Of a DNA stretch of 64,000 nt, positions 35,782 to 45,600 are shown piece by piece (the stretch's first letter is position 1; every line of letters begins with the position of its first letter). Source of the stretch: Pseudomonas sp. RC10 (GTDB taxonomy: Bacteria > Pseudomonadota > Gammaproteobacteria > Pseudomonadales > Pseudomonadaceae); the NCBI RefSeq assembly GCF_038397775.1, contig NZ_CP151650.1:5208001-5272000 (forward strand), read 5' to 3'. The notes under the pieces were generated by a model, which was not told where the DNA came from, did no database searches, and saw only the letters and a program-made list of their open reading frames with translations. A program made the position numbers and the translations under genes.

Positions 35782-35873
35782 CTGTGGGAGCGAATTCATT
35801 CGCGAAAAATGTGTCAGGCGATAGAGATGTGTGGCCTGCACGGGCGAATCGCGAATGAATTCGCTCCCACAGG
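35782..35873. repeat. REP doublet, GAATTCATTCGCGA subtype
   Basis: CTGTGGGAGCGAATTCATTC facing GAATGAATTCGCTCCCACAG, between convergent genes. Confidence 0.9.
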
Positions 35874-35905
35874 GGCTCTGCGTACACCTGCCAGACCCCA
35901 CGCGT

Positions 35906-36625
35906 TCAGCGCTCCCCCACCACCGCGCTCACATGAATCGCATCGTGTCGCCAATACTCCAGGTCGCAATCGATCAGCCGTCCGCGCTGGTCATGGTTGA
36001 CCCTGGCAATGCGCAACCCCGGGCTGCCGATTGACACCTTCAGCGCCGCCGCGGCCTCAACAGGTAACGCCGTCGGCACCATCTCGAATCGCACCTGGCC
36101 GTAACGAATGTCGTAATGGCGGGCGTAGAGTTCGGTCAGGGACTGGTTCAGGTCGAAGTCCAGAATTTGCGGAAAATACTCGGGATTGAGGCAGTGCTCG
36201 ACGTACAGCACCAAGCGCTCATCGATGCGTCGGGCGCGGCAGATCTGGATCACACTCGACAAGGCTGGCAGTTGCAGCAACCCGCAAATCGCTGCGGACG
36301 CAGGCTGCAATCGGGCAGAAATCACTTGGGTCGCCGGCACCCTGCCCTGCGCTTCGACCATCGCGTGGAAGTGGCTGCGGCGCATCAAGTCGTACGCGAG
36401 ACGCGGGGGCGAGATGAACCAGCCTCGGCGCTCTTCACGGTAAATCAGCCCTTGAGCTTCCAGCTGCACCAGCGCCTCGCGCAAGGTAATGCGCGTGGTG
36501 TCGAAGACTTCGCTGAGTTTGCGTTCGGCGGGCAACTTGCTGCCAGGCGGCAACAGACCGTGTTCGATCTGCTCTTGCAGGGCATTGCAGATGGTCGTCA
36601 CCGCACGGGGCACATCTTGGCGCAT
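35906..36625 (-). CDS. GntR/HutC-family regulator with UTRA domain
   Basis: 239-residue repressor. The winged helix (residues about 8-75) shows the HutC signature LPPGSKLPAERKLSEVFDTT and RITLREALVQLEAQGLIYRE. The rest is a UTRA ligand domain (CRARRIDERLVLYVEHCLNP). HutC-type proteins bind small metabolites, often phosphorylated or phosphonate compounds near transport genes. It is divergent from the ABC importer operon at 37011. A near-palindrome CTGGACTAGACCAG lies 13 bp upstream of ATG 36625, as expected for autorepression. Confidence 0.88.
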   Translation of the reverse strand: MRQDVPRAVTTICNALQEQIEHGLLPPGSKLPAERKLSEVFDTTRITLREALVQLEAQGLIYREERRGWFISPPRLAYDLMRRSHFHAMVEAQGRVPATQVISARLQPASAAICGLLQLPALSSVIQICRARRIDERLVLYVEHCLNPEYFPQILDFDLNQSLTELYARHYDIRYGQVRFEMVPTALPVEAAAALKVSIGSPGLRIARVNHDQRGRLIDCDLEYWRHDAIHVSAVVGER

Positions 36626-36637
36626 TGCGTTACCTAT

Positions 36638-36651
36638 CTGGACTAGACCAG
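36638..36651. promoter_or_regulatory. candidate GntR operator, regulator side
   Basis: CTGGACTAGACCAG: 12 of 14 bases pair symmetrically; resembles TGGTCTAGACCA sites known for HutC/NagR-type regulators. Confidence 0.55.
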
Positions 36652-37010
36652 CGCTAATCGGGGGCAAAGCGTACCGCTCAAGAGCCCGCTTCAATCACCC
36701 AGAGCCTAGGCAGCCTAGATGACTGTTCCGTGACATTCCAGCGCGATCCGCTTGAAAAATCAGGCATTTAAAAGACATTAACCTTTTCAGATCAGCCACT
36801 TGGCCATGGTCTACGCTTATTCCACAGCCGTACCCCCTGCCTGGCGTCATTCAAGCAAAAGACGGTCCAGACACGAAAGTGTCATGAGGCTCGCCTAACT
36901 TGGCTCAGGTATTGCTGACCTAGACCAAACCATTAGAGACACCCACCCGCAACCACCGCTTCCCCGACCCTTTCCCAATCGAGGTCGAGAAGTGACCAAA
37001 GGAGCTTCGA
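36652..37010. other. divergent control region
   Basis: 359 bp without a gene between the GntR gene and the importer gene. Contains the second operator-like site and no convincing open frame; promoter hexamers are not clear by eye. Confidence 0.5.
36915..36928. promoter_or_regulatory. candidate GntR operator, importer side
   Basis: CTGACCTAGACCAA matches the regulator-side site at 11 of 14 positions, 83 bp upstream of ATG 37011. Confidence 0.45.
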
Positions 37011-38087
37011 ATGAAACACCTTTTGCTGGCATCACTCCTGGGTTCGGCCATTGCGCTGAGCACATCGGCCATGGCCGCGGACACCGACCTTAAAATGCTG
37101 GAAGCTGCGGCCAAGACCGAAGGCGCGATCAACAGTGTGGGGATGCCCGATGACTGGGCGAACTGGAAAGGCACCTGGACTGACCTGACCGCCAAGTACG
37201 GCCTGGTGCACATGGACACCGACATGAGCTCGGCGCAGGAAGTCGCCAAGTTCGATGCGGAGAAAGACAACGCCAGTGCCGACATCGGTGACGTGGGTGC
37301 CGCGTTCGGCCCTATCGCTGTCACAAAGGGTGTGACCCAACCGTACAAACCGACCACCTGGAGTCAAATCCCGGATTGGGCGAAAGACAAGGACGGTCAC
37401 TGGGCACTGGCCTACACCGGCACCATCGCCTTTATCGTCAACAAGAAGCTGCTGCACGGCTCCGACGTGCCGAAGTCCTGGGCTGACCTGAAAACCGGCA
37501 AATACAAAGTCACCATCGGTGACGTCAGCACCGCCGCTCAAGCCGCCAACGGCGTACTGGCCGCCGCCATCGCGATGAAAGGCGACGAGACCAACATCGC
37601 CCCGGGCCTGCAACTGTTCACCGAACTGGCGAAACAGAAACGCCTGGGCATCAACAACCCGACCATCCAGACCATGGAAAAAGGCGAAGTGGAAGTGGGC
37701 GTGGTGTGGGACTTCAACGGTCTGAGCTACAAGGCCAAGATGGCCAATCCGGATGACTACGTGGTGCTGATCCCGTCCGATGGTTCGGTCAAATCCGGCT
37801 ATACCACCATCATCAACAAATACGCCAAGCACCCGAACGCGGCCAAGCTGACCCGCGAATACATTTTCAGTGACGAAGGCCAGATCAACCTCGCGAAGGG
37901 CAACGCCCGTCCGATTCGCGCTGAGACCGGCCTGAAACTGCCGGAAGAAATCGCGAAAAACCTGATCCCGTCCGAGCAATACGTCAAGGCCAATCCGCAG
38001 CCGATCAAAAACGCAGACGCGTGGGAAAAAACCTCGAAAGCCTTGCCGCAGCAGTGGAACGAGCAGGTCATCGTAGAGCTGCAGTAA
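37011..38087 (+). CDS. ABC transporter substrate-binding protein
   Basis: 358-residue periplasmic binding protein, family 1/8 type as in iron, putrescine and aminoethylphosphonate importers. Signal peptide LLASLLGSAIALSTSAMA, cut before ADTDLK. Landmarks: ADIGDVGAAFGPIAV, WALAYTGTIAFIVNK and EVGVVWDFNGLSYKAKM. First gene of the importer cluster (permeases at 39095 and 39924, ATPase at 40723), although a REP doublet separates it from the rest and may let it be expressed at a higher level. Substrate unknown; the phosphatase-type enzymes nearby suggest a phosphorylated or phosphonate compound. Confidence 0.85.
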   Translation: MKHLLLASLLGSAIALSTSAMAADTDLKMLEAAAKTEGAINSVGMPDDWANWKGTWTDLTAKYGLVHMDTDMSSAQEVAKFDAEKDNASADIGDVGAAFGPIAVTKGVTQPYKPTTWSQIPDWAKDKDGHWALAYTGTIAFIVNKKLLHGSDVPKSWADLKTGKYKVTIGDVSTAAQAANGVLAAAIAMKGDETNIAPGLQLFTELAKQKRLGINNPTIQTMEKGEVEVGVVWDFNGLSYKAKMANPDDYVVLIPSDGSVKSGYTTIINKYAKHPNAAKLTREYIFSDEGQINLAKGNARPIRAETGLKLPEEIAKNLIPSEQYVKANPQPIKNADAWEKTSKALPQQWNEQVIVELQ

Positions 38088-38139
38088 GCCCCCAGTGGCG
38101 CTTCAGGGATGAAGTGCCATGTGTAACGCCACACGTCCC

Positions 38140-38230
38140 CTGTAGGAGTGAGCTTGCTCGCGATGAGGTTCGTCCAGAGACCTCAACAGAGCCTGACCCA
38201 CCGAGATCGCGAGCAAGCTCACTCCTACAG
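38140..38230. repeat. REP doublet, GTGAGCTTGCTCGCGA subtype
   Basis: CTGTAGGAGTGAGCTTGCTC facing GAGCAAGCTCACTCCTACAG, inside the importer operon after the binding-protein gene. Confidence 0.9.
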
Positions 38231-38291
38231 AAAATCGGTGTCAGGTCTGCTGTAGAAATACAGAACCCCAGCCCCCCCTCCCGGAGCGCGC

Positions 38292-39098
38292 ATGAAACAC
38301 AACGTCATCCTCATCCTGCTGGACGGCCTAAGTTACAGCGTGGCGCAGCATGCGATGGGGCATCTGTTGGCGTACCGGAATGCAGGTCGCGCCGCGCTCT
38401 ATAAGCTGGAATGCGAGCTGCCTGCCCTGTCCCGCCCCCTTTACGAATGCATCCTGACCGGCGTCGCGCCTATCGACAGCGGCATCGTGCACAACCACGT
38501 TTCCCGCCTGTCCAACCAGCGCAGCGTCTTTCACTACGCCGCAGCCGCCGGGTTGAACACCGCCGCAGCGGCCTATCACTGGGTCAGTGAGCTGTACAAC
38601 CGCAGCCCTTTCATTGCCTCTCGTGATCGCCACACCGACGACGTCGACCTGCCGATCCAGCACGGTCATTTCTATTACGTCGATCACTACCCCGACTCCC
38701 ACCTGTTCGACGATGCCGAGCATCTGCGAACCGCGCATCAGCCGAATTTCCTGTTCATTCACCCGATGAACATCGACGACGCCGGGCACAAGCACGGCCT
38801 CGACACCCCGCAATACCGCAACAGCGCGCGCTCGGCCGACATCATCCTCGCCGAGTACCTGCAACGCTGGCTCGACGCGGGTTACCAGGTGCTGGTGACC
38901 GCCGACCACGGCATGAACAACGACCGCTCCCACAACGGCATCCTGCCGGAAGAACGCGAGGTGCCGCTGTTCGTCATCGGCGACGCGTTCAGCCTCGACC
39001 CCGGCGCGCAACCGAAACAGACCGAGATCTGCGGCACCGTCTGCGAGCTGCTCGGCGTGCCCCACGACAAACCCGTCTGCAGAGAGGTGCTCAAGTGA
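38292..39098 (+). CDS. cytoplasmic alkaline-phosphatase-superfamily hydrolase
   Basis: 268-residue type I phosphodiesterase/nucleotide-pyrophosphatase-like enzyme. Metal and nucleophile sites: LILLDGLS (Asp11), LPALSRPLYECILTGVAP (probable nucleophile Ser47, where many relatives have Thr), NIDDAGHKHG, and VLVTADHGMNND. There is no signal peptide, unlike most alkaline phosphatases, so it acts on an imported substrate in the cytoplasm. Phosphonoacetate hydrolase and phosphodiesterases share this fold. It overlaps the downstream permease by 4 bp. Substrate inferred to be the cargo of the ABC importer. Confidence 0.8.
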   Translation: MKHNVILILLDGLSYSVAQHAMGHLLAYRNAGRAALYKLECELPALSRPLYECILTGVAPIDSGIVHNHVSRLSNQRSVFHYAAAAGLNTAAAAYHWVSELYNRSPFIASRDRHTDDVDLPIQHGHFYYVDHYPDSHLFDDAEHLRTAHQPNFLFIHPMNIDDAGHKHGLDTPQYRNSARSADIILAEYLQRWLDAGYQVLVTADHGMNNDRSHNGILPEEREVPLFVIGDAFSLDPGAQPKQTEICGTVCELLGVPHDKPVCREVLK

Positions 39099-39937
39099 AT
39101 TCACAGAGTCGCGGCAAATGGCTGGGGCTTTTGTGCCTGGTGCCGTTTGCGATTTTCTTCATCGCGTTCCAGATCGCGCCGCTGGCGTGGGTCGCGATCA
39201 ACAGCCTGCATTCGGACGTCGGCTGGGGCGTCGACAACTTCGTCAAAGCCTTCAACTCGCGCTTCTACCGACAGGCCATGCAATACAGCCTGGAGATCAG
39301 TTTCTGGTCGAGCCTGATCGGCATCGTCATCGCGATTCTCGGCAGTTATTCGCTGCGCAAAGTCCCCTCGCGGTTGCGGGATTTCGTCAGTGCCTTCGCC
39401 AACATGACCAGCAACTTTTCCGGCGTACCACTGGCCTTCGCCTTCATCATTCTGCTGGGCTTCAACGGCGCACTGACGCTGATCCTGAAGCAGGCCGGGA
39501 TCATCGATGACTTCAACCTGTATTCGAAGACCGGCCTGATCATCCTCTACACCTACTTCCAGATTCCCCTCGGCGTGTTGCTGCTGTACCCGGCGTTTGA
39601 TGCGCTGCGTGACGACTGGCGCGAATCGGCGTCGTTGCTCGGCGCCAGCGGCTGGGATTTCTGGCGGCACATCGGCATTCCGGTGCTGACCCCCGCCCTG
39701 CTCGGCACCTTCGTGATCCTGCTCGCCAACGCCCTCGGCGCCTACGCGACGGTCTACGCGCTGACCACCGGCAACTTCAACGTGCTGCCGATTCGCATCG
39801 CTGCGATGGTGGCCGGTGACATCACCCTCGACCCGAACATGGCCAGTGCGCTGGCGATGATTCTGGTGGGCATGATGACCCTCGTGACCGTCGTCCATCA
39901 GTGGCTGTTGAAGAGGAGCTACCATGTCTCGCGCTGA
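39095..39937 (+). CDS. ABC transporter permease 1
   Basis: 280-residue inner-membrane permease with six helices and the BPD_transp_1 EAA loop (DDWRESASLLGASGWDFWRHIGIPVLTP). PotB/PhnU-like. Overlaps the hydrolase stop by 4 bp and the second permease start by 14 bp. Confidence 0.9.
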   Translation: MNSQSRGKWLGLLCLVPFAIFFIAFQIAPLAWVAINSLHSDVGWGVDNFVKAFNSRFYRQAMQYSLEISFWSSLIGIVIAILGSYSLRKVPSRLRDFVSAFANMTSNFSGVPLAFAFIILLGFNGALTLILKQAGIIDDFNLYSKTGLIILYTYFQIPLGVLLLYPAFDALRDDWRESASLLGASGWDFWRHIGIPVLTPALLGTFVILLANALGAYATVYALTTGNFNVLPIRIAAMVAGDITLDPNMASALAMILVGMMTLVTVVHQWLLKRSYHVSR

Positions 39938-40721
39938 ACACGGCCCGGTCGGGCTCTACCACCGCGTGGTGGTGTACATTCTGTTTCTGATCCTGCTGGC
40001 GCCGTTGCTCGGCACGTTTGTGTATTCGATCGCCACCAGCTGGTCGGCGACCATTCTGCCCGCAGGTTTCACCTACAAATGGTACGTGGCGCTGTGGAGC
40101 GACCCGCGCTTTTTGATGGCCTTCGCGCAGTCGCTGCTGGTCTGCGTCGGCGCGTTGATCCTTTCGGTGGTGCTGGTTCTGCCGCTGTTGTTCGTGGTGC
40201 ATTACCACTTCCCGAAACTCGACGCGCTGATGAACATCCTCATCCTGCTGCCCTTCGCGGTGCCACCGGTGGTGTCGTCGGTGGGGCTGTTGCAGCTCTA
40301 CGGCTCGGGGCCGCTGGCGATGGTCGGCACGCCGTGGATTCTGATCGGTTGCTACTTCACCGTGGCCCTGCCGTTCATGTACCGGGCGATCACCAACAAC
40401 CTGCAAGCGATCAATCTGGTGGACCTGATGGACGCCGCGCAGCTGCTTGGCGCCAGCACCTTTCAGGCGGCGTTTCTGGTGGTGCTGCCAAACCTGCGCA
40501 AGGGCCTGATGATCGCCCTGCTGCTGTCGTTCTCATTCCTGTTCGGCGAGTTCGTGTTCGCCAACCTGCTCGTCGGCACGCGTTACGAGACGTTGCAGGT
40601 GTACCTCAACAACATGCGCAACAGCAGCGGCCACTTCAACAGCGCGCTGGTGATCTCTTATTTCTTCTTCGTGCTGCTGCTGACCTGGGCGGCCAACCGA
40701 CTGAACAAGGACAAAGACTGA
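39924..40721 (+). CDS. ABC transporter permease 2
   Basis: 265-residue permease with six helices and EAA loop (VDLMDAAQLLGASTFQAAFL then VVLPNLRKG). PotC/PhnV-like partner of the preceding permease. AAGAGGAGC lies upstream of its ATG inside the upstream gene. Confidence 0.9.
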   Translation: MSRAEHGPVGLYHRVVVYILFLILLAPLLGTFVYSIATSWSATILPAGFTYKWYVALWSDPRFLMAFAQSLLVCVGALILSVVLVLPLLFVVHYHFPKLDALMNILILLPFAVPPVVSSVGLLQLYGSGPLAMVGTPWILIGCYFTVALPFMYRAITNNLQAINLVDLMDAAQLLGASTFQAAFLVVLPNLRKGLMIALLLSFSFLFGEFVFANLLVGTRYETLQVYLNNMRNSSGHFNSALVISYFFFVLLLTWAANRLNKDKD

Positions 40722-40722
40722 C

Positions 40723-41709
40723 ATGAGCCTCGTCACTGTCGAAAACCTGCAAAAGAACTACGCCAGCACCGCTGTGTTCAGCGACATCAACTGCGTGATC
40801 AACCAGGGCGAATTCGTCACCCTGCTCGGCCCGTCCGGCTGCGGCAAGTCCACGCTCCTGCGCTGCATCGCCGGGCTGACGTCGGTTACCAGCGGGAAGA
40901 TCTTTCTCGATGGCAAGAACATCGTCCCGGTGTCGCCGCAGAAGCGCGGCATCGGCATGGTGTTCCAGAGCTACGCGCTGTTCCCGAACATGAACGTGGA
41001 GCAGAACGTCGCCTTCGGGTTGCGCATGCAGAAGGTCAGCGCCGAAGAAACCCGGCAGCGCGTGGCTGAAGTGTTGAAACTGGTCGAGCTGAACGAACTG
41101 GCCAAGCGTTACCCGCACCAGATGTCGGGCGGGCAATGTCAGCGTGTGGCGTTGGCGCGCTCCCTGGTGACCCGCCCTCGCCTGCTGCTGCTCGATGAGC
41201 CGCTGTCTGCGCTCGATGCGCGGATTCGCAAACACCTGCGTGAACAGATTCGTGCGATCCAGCAGGAACTGGGCCTGACCACGATTTTCGTGACCCATGA
41301 TCAGGAAGAAGCACTGACCATGTCCGACCGGATCTTCCTGATGAACCAGGGCCGGATCGTGCAAAGCGGCGACGCCGAAACCCTGTACACCGCCCCGGTC
41401 GACGCGTTCGCCGCAGGCTTCATCGGCAACTACAACCTGCTCGAAGCCGACGACGCCAGCCGCCTGATGCAACGCCCGATCAACAGCCGCGTGGCGATTC
41501 GTCCGGAGGCCATTCAACTGAGCCTCACTGGCGGGCTGGAAGGCGAAGTGCGGAGCCACAGTTTGCTGGGGAACGTGATTCGCTACCGCGTCGAAGCGCG
41601 CGGGGTGGAACTGGTGGTCGACGTGCTCAATCGCTCCGCCGACGACTTGCACCCGAACGGCCGCCGCGTCACCCTGAACATCGAAGCGTCGGCGCTCTGC
41701 GCCGTGTAA
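40723..41709 (+). CDS. ABC transporter ATP-binding protein
   Basis: 328-residue ATPase of the PotA/FbpC/PhnT type. Walker A GPSGCGKSTLLR, Q-loop MVFQSYALFPNM, signature MSGGQCQRVALARSL, Walker B LLLLDEPLSALD and switch His VTHDQEEALTM. A C-terminal TOBE-like domain (from about 235) is present. It begins one base after the second permease stop and energises import of the cluster substrate. Confidence 0.93.
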   Translation: MSLVTVENLQKNYASTAVFSDINCVINQGEFVTLLGPSGCGKSTLLRCIAGLTSVTSGKIFLDGKNIVPVSPQKRGIGMVFQSYALFPNMNVEQNVAFGLRMQKVSAEETRQRVAEVLKLVELNELAKRYPHQMSGGQCQRVALARSLVTRPRLLLLDEPLSALDARIRKHLREQIRAIQQELGLTTIFVTHDQEEALTMSDRIFLMNQGRIVQSGDAETLYTAPVDAFAAGFIGNYNLLEADDASRLMQRPINSRVAIRPEAIQLSLTGGLEGEVRSHSLLGNVIRYRVEARGVELVVDVLNRSADDLHPNGRRVTLNIEASALCAV

Positions 41710-41720
41710 AGCAGCTGAGA

Positions 41721-41806
41721 GCTGCAAGCTGCAAGCTGCAAGCTGCAAGAAAAAGCGGAATCACCGCTGCTCTTACTTGCAGCTTGTAGCTCGAAACTTG
41801 CAGCTG
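41721..41806. repeat. GCTGCAA heptanucleotide tract with inverted partner
   Basis: Four tandem GCTGCAA units (41721-41748), then an inverted, degenerate CTTGCAGCTTGTAGCTCG stretch at 41777-41806. They can form a long stem after the ATPase gene. Confidence 0.8.
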
Positions 41807-41851
41807 CGCGCCGAACCCCGATAAACCCACACTGAAAAAAGGAGAGCGCGC

Positions 41852-42505
41852 ATGGCCTTGGCCATCTTCGATCTGGACGAAACCCTGATTCACGGCGACT
41901 GCGCCAGCTTGTGGAGCGAGCAGATGGGGCGTCTGGGCTGGGTCGACACCGAGTGGTTCATGAAGAAAGACCATGAACTGATGGAGGCCTACAGCAAGGG
42001 CGATCTGGCGATGGAGGACTACATGGCCTTCAGCCTGGAGCCGATGATCGGGCGCACGCCTGAAGAGGTGGATTTCCTCGTCGGCCCTTGGGTCGAGGAC
42101 TACATCGAACCGATCATTTTCAGCGACGCAACCCGCACCATCGCCGAACACCGGGCCAACGGCGACCGCATCCTGATCATCTCCGCCTCCGGCGTGCATC
42201 TGGTAAAAGCCATCGCCGAACGCATTGGCGTCGACGAAGTGCTGGCCATTGATCTGGACATCGCCCATGGCGTCTACAGCGGCAAGACCCGAGGCGTGCT
42301 GACCTACCGCGAAGGCAAAATCACGCGGTTGATGGAATGGCTGGATCAGGAAAGCGAAAACCTCGAAGGCGCGAGTTTCTACTCCGATTCGCGCAATGAC
42401 CTGCCGCTGTTGCAGAAGGTGGATTTCCCCCACGTGGTCAATCCCGACTCGGTGCTCAAAGAAACAGCAGAAAAAGCGGGCTGGCCAATTCATCAGTGGA
42501 AATGA
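41852..42505 (+). CDS. HAD-IB family phosphatase
   Basis: 217-residue HAD hydrolase of the SerB-like IB branch. Nucleophile motif AIFDLDETLIHGD (Asp7, general acid Asp9), motif II RILIISASGVHLV, Lys in VYSGKTRGVLTYREGK and motif IV FYSDSRNDLPLL. It dephosphorylates a small metabolite in the cytoplasm. AGGAGAG is 7 bp before ATG. Same orientation as the importer operon and probably a further step on the imported compound. Confidence 0.9.
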   Translation: MALAIFDLDETLIHGDCASLWSEQMGRLGWVDTEWFMKKDHELMEAYSKGDLAMEDYMAFSLEPMIGRTPEEVDFLVGPWVEDYIEPIIFSDATRTIAEHRANGDRILIISASGVHLVKAIAERIGVDEVLAIDLDIAHGVYSGKTRGVLTYREGKITRLMEWLDQESENLEGASFYSDSRNDLPLLQKVDFPHVVNPDSVLKETAEKAGWPIHQWK

Positions 42506-42509
42506 CCCC

Positions 42510-42547
42510 TGTCGGGCTGTACTCGCGCAACGCGATACAGTCCGACA
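42510..42547. repeat. hairpin after the HAD gene
   Basis: TGTCGGGCTGT pairs with ACAGTCCGACA around a CGCG-CAA-CGCG centre. No T run, so termination is uncertain. Confidence 0.65.
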
Positions 42548-42585
42548 AGCGGTAGCAAAACCTGTCATTTATGACAGTAGGCAAG
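42541..42585 (+). promoter_or_regulatory. left copy of 45-bp island-edge element
   Basis: Contains the palindrome CTGTCATTTATGACAG (42562-42577). The same 45 bp recur inverted at 58752-58796 with 38 of 45 matches by hand. It lies about 57 bp upstream of the first Ig-like gene (42642), as the right copy lies about 88 bp upstream of 58664. Shared operator/promoter, or element ends. Confidence 0.7.
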
Positions 42586-42641
42586 AATCACAATCCAGCG
42601 CTGAATGACTTCTGAGTATCCATCGACAGGAGTCAATCAGC

Positions 42642-45600
42642 ATGAACAGCGTGCCCTTCTCCACCCCGTCCACGCCCAAACTGTTTCTGATCCACAACGC
42701 ACTGAAAACCGCGAAAAAAAACGTGGAGATGCGCGTGTCGCTGGATGGAGACACCCTCATGCAAAAATCCATCGAGGTTGCGGAGTTGGAGCGAGGGTTT
42801 CCAATTGATTTGGGGAGCGATGCATCTGCACACACGCTGCACGAAATTCGCGTGCTGCTGGATGATGAGCTGTGCGTGCATACGTTTCTCAGAACAGGCG
42901 CATTGAAACGCGGAATCGAAGTTCGCCTACAGCCAATAGACCCAGGAAAAATCAACGCCAACGGCACCTATACGTTAGCGTTGATCGAACTGCAGATTCC
43001 CGGCGCGGTAGGGCCACTGCCAAGCCCTCCGGCCGATGCTGGGCAAACGCTATTGGGCATCAACCACGGGGCAGCGCTGGACAACTTCCCGCAGCATGGG
43101 CTGCAGCTCTACATCCCCGCCTGGCAGCAGATGAACACCGGCGACGGTGTGGCCGTGCGGCTGGACGGCAAGACTGTACAGACCGAGACGATCACTGCTT
43201 TGGAAGTGGGCCAGCGCGTCACCACGTTCGTCGAAGCCAGGCACCTGACGCAGGCGCCTTTCAAGCACACCCTTGAATACATCGTCACACGCTTGGGCCA
43301 GACGCCGGATCCGTCTGCGCCAACGAACATTCTGGTCGAACTCGATCGTCCCGGCGGCCAGGATCAGAACGGCAGCATTCCGGGCCATTCCGAGCTGACA
43401 TTCTCCCTGCCCGCAAACATCATCAGTGACGGCGTGGATGCGGAAGCGGCGGAAAAAGGTGTGCCCATCACCATTGACCCTTATCCCAACATGGCTGAAC
43501 TGGACGTGATCAAACTGTCCTGGGGCGGCCGTTTCATTACCCATACCGTCACTGAAGCCCAAGTGGACCAACCGGTAGTGCTCACCGCTACCAAAGAGGA
43601 CATCCTCGCGGCGGGCGATTCCGGGCTCAATGGTCTTGCCGTCACCTATGAGCTGTATGACGTTGTCGATAATCGCTCTGAAGACTGGGCGGCTGAAACC
43701 CGGATCGTTGTCGATGCTGGCAACTCGCGCCTGAGCAGCCCCTTCATCAAAGAGGCCGTCAATAATGTGGTGGACCTCGATACGCTCGGAACACAACCCG
43801 CAACCGCGCAAATCGTCGCCATGTCCAAAAGCGGCGTGCTCAGCGATGAAATCAAGGAGCTGGAGGGACAATTTCAGGCATCGACTACTCCACAGTCATT
43901 GGGCAAAGAAACACTCAAGCATTTGTCGACCCTTGCCGCGGATTTCAACCCGGGCGACAAGATCGTGGTGACGATGCGAGGCACCACAACCGAGGGCACT
44001 GAGGTGAGCTATACGGCGCCTGAAAAAATCGTGGACAACTTGCCATTCATTTACGAAGTGACCATTCTCAATGCCCAAGTGCGCAAACTGGCAAAGACCC
44101 AGGCGATATTTTCCTACGTTGTGAAGCACGCCGCCGGAGGTGAGTCAAAATCCCGGGGCGCGTTCATCAGCATCGTCGGTGAGGCCACCCGTCTCCCAGC
44201 CCCCATCGCCAAGGATGCGGCCCAAGGAGCTATTGACCCGGACTTGCCAAGCACCCGCGTCGAGGTGCCATGGGACAACACACTGGTCGCCGGAGACATG
44301 GTGACCCTGAAATGGCTCGGCACGCGCCCGGACACCGGCATCTACGATCCCGCCATCGAGCCCTGGTTCATCAGCGGCGGCGATGTCGCCGCCAAAAAGC
44401 CGCTGGTCTTTGTCGTGCAGGGAACGCACCTCAAGGCCATTGAGGGGGGCACGCTGCAGCTGTATTACCTCTTCGAACAAGAAGCGAACGGCACGATCCT
44501 TACCCGCGAATCGAATCGCACCCAGACCTTGGCCGTAGGCGCGCCCCGCAACGAATTGCCTGCGCCGACTGTGGAGAATGTCGTCGATGGCGTGATGGAC
44601 CCTGACTTGGGCAGTACCAAGATGGTTGTCCCCAATTACCCCGGCAAGGCGAAAGGCGATCAGATCAAAACCACGTGGAAAGGCAGCGCGAGCGGCATCC
44701 TTAACAATGGAATGCCGGTGAACGACAACAACCTGGCAGATCCCATCGGCTTCACGGTCCCTGGCAGCGCGATTAAGCCCAACGATCAAGGTACGGTGGA
44801 CGCCTCTTATGAGGTGCTGCGCGCAGAAACCGGATCTGAAGAAGAGCGCAAGACCAGTTATTCGGATATCAACCGCTTCGACGTGGGCGAGGCGACCCTT
44901 GCTCCGCCAATCATCACCAAAGTGTCGGAAACAGGAGGTGACGAGATCCCCGAAGGAGCTACGCGGGTCGCCACCAACGTGACGCTCCAAGGCTCCGCAG
45001 CACCCGGGGAGCAGGTCGAAATCAGGGATGGCAGCGCGTCCAAGGGCAATGCCAAGGCCGACGCAGACGGCCTATGGGAAAAGGATTTGCCAGGGTTGAG
45101 TTTTACCCTCCATACCCTCACGGCCAAAGCGCTCTATCAGGAGGGTGAGGTATCAGCGGCGCGAACCTTTACGTTGACGCGAGGGTTCGTGCCGACTATC
45201 GACAGCCTGGCTGACTCGAACGGCAACCTCCCACAAGGAGGCTATACGGTCGATGGCACCGTCACCGCGAAGGGAAAAGTCAATGCGGGCAGACAGGGCA
45301 ACCTACGAGATAACGGTCAACACAGATACATCGTCAAAGGCAATGATGCAAATGAGTGGACAGCCACTATCGATAAACTGGCAGTGGGGCCTCACGTTTT
45401 TAAGGTTACTGCCATGTACAGTGATGAACCTGAGTCCGCAGAATATACGTTCAACGTCGTGCAAGCGGTGGACCCGACCATCGCCAGCATCAAGGACTCC
45501 AAAGGCGTCGAAATCCCCGCCAACGCCACCACCTTCGATACCAGCGTGACGGTGACTGGCAAGGCCTCGCCCAACCAGACCGTCGATGTACTCGACGGCA

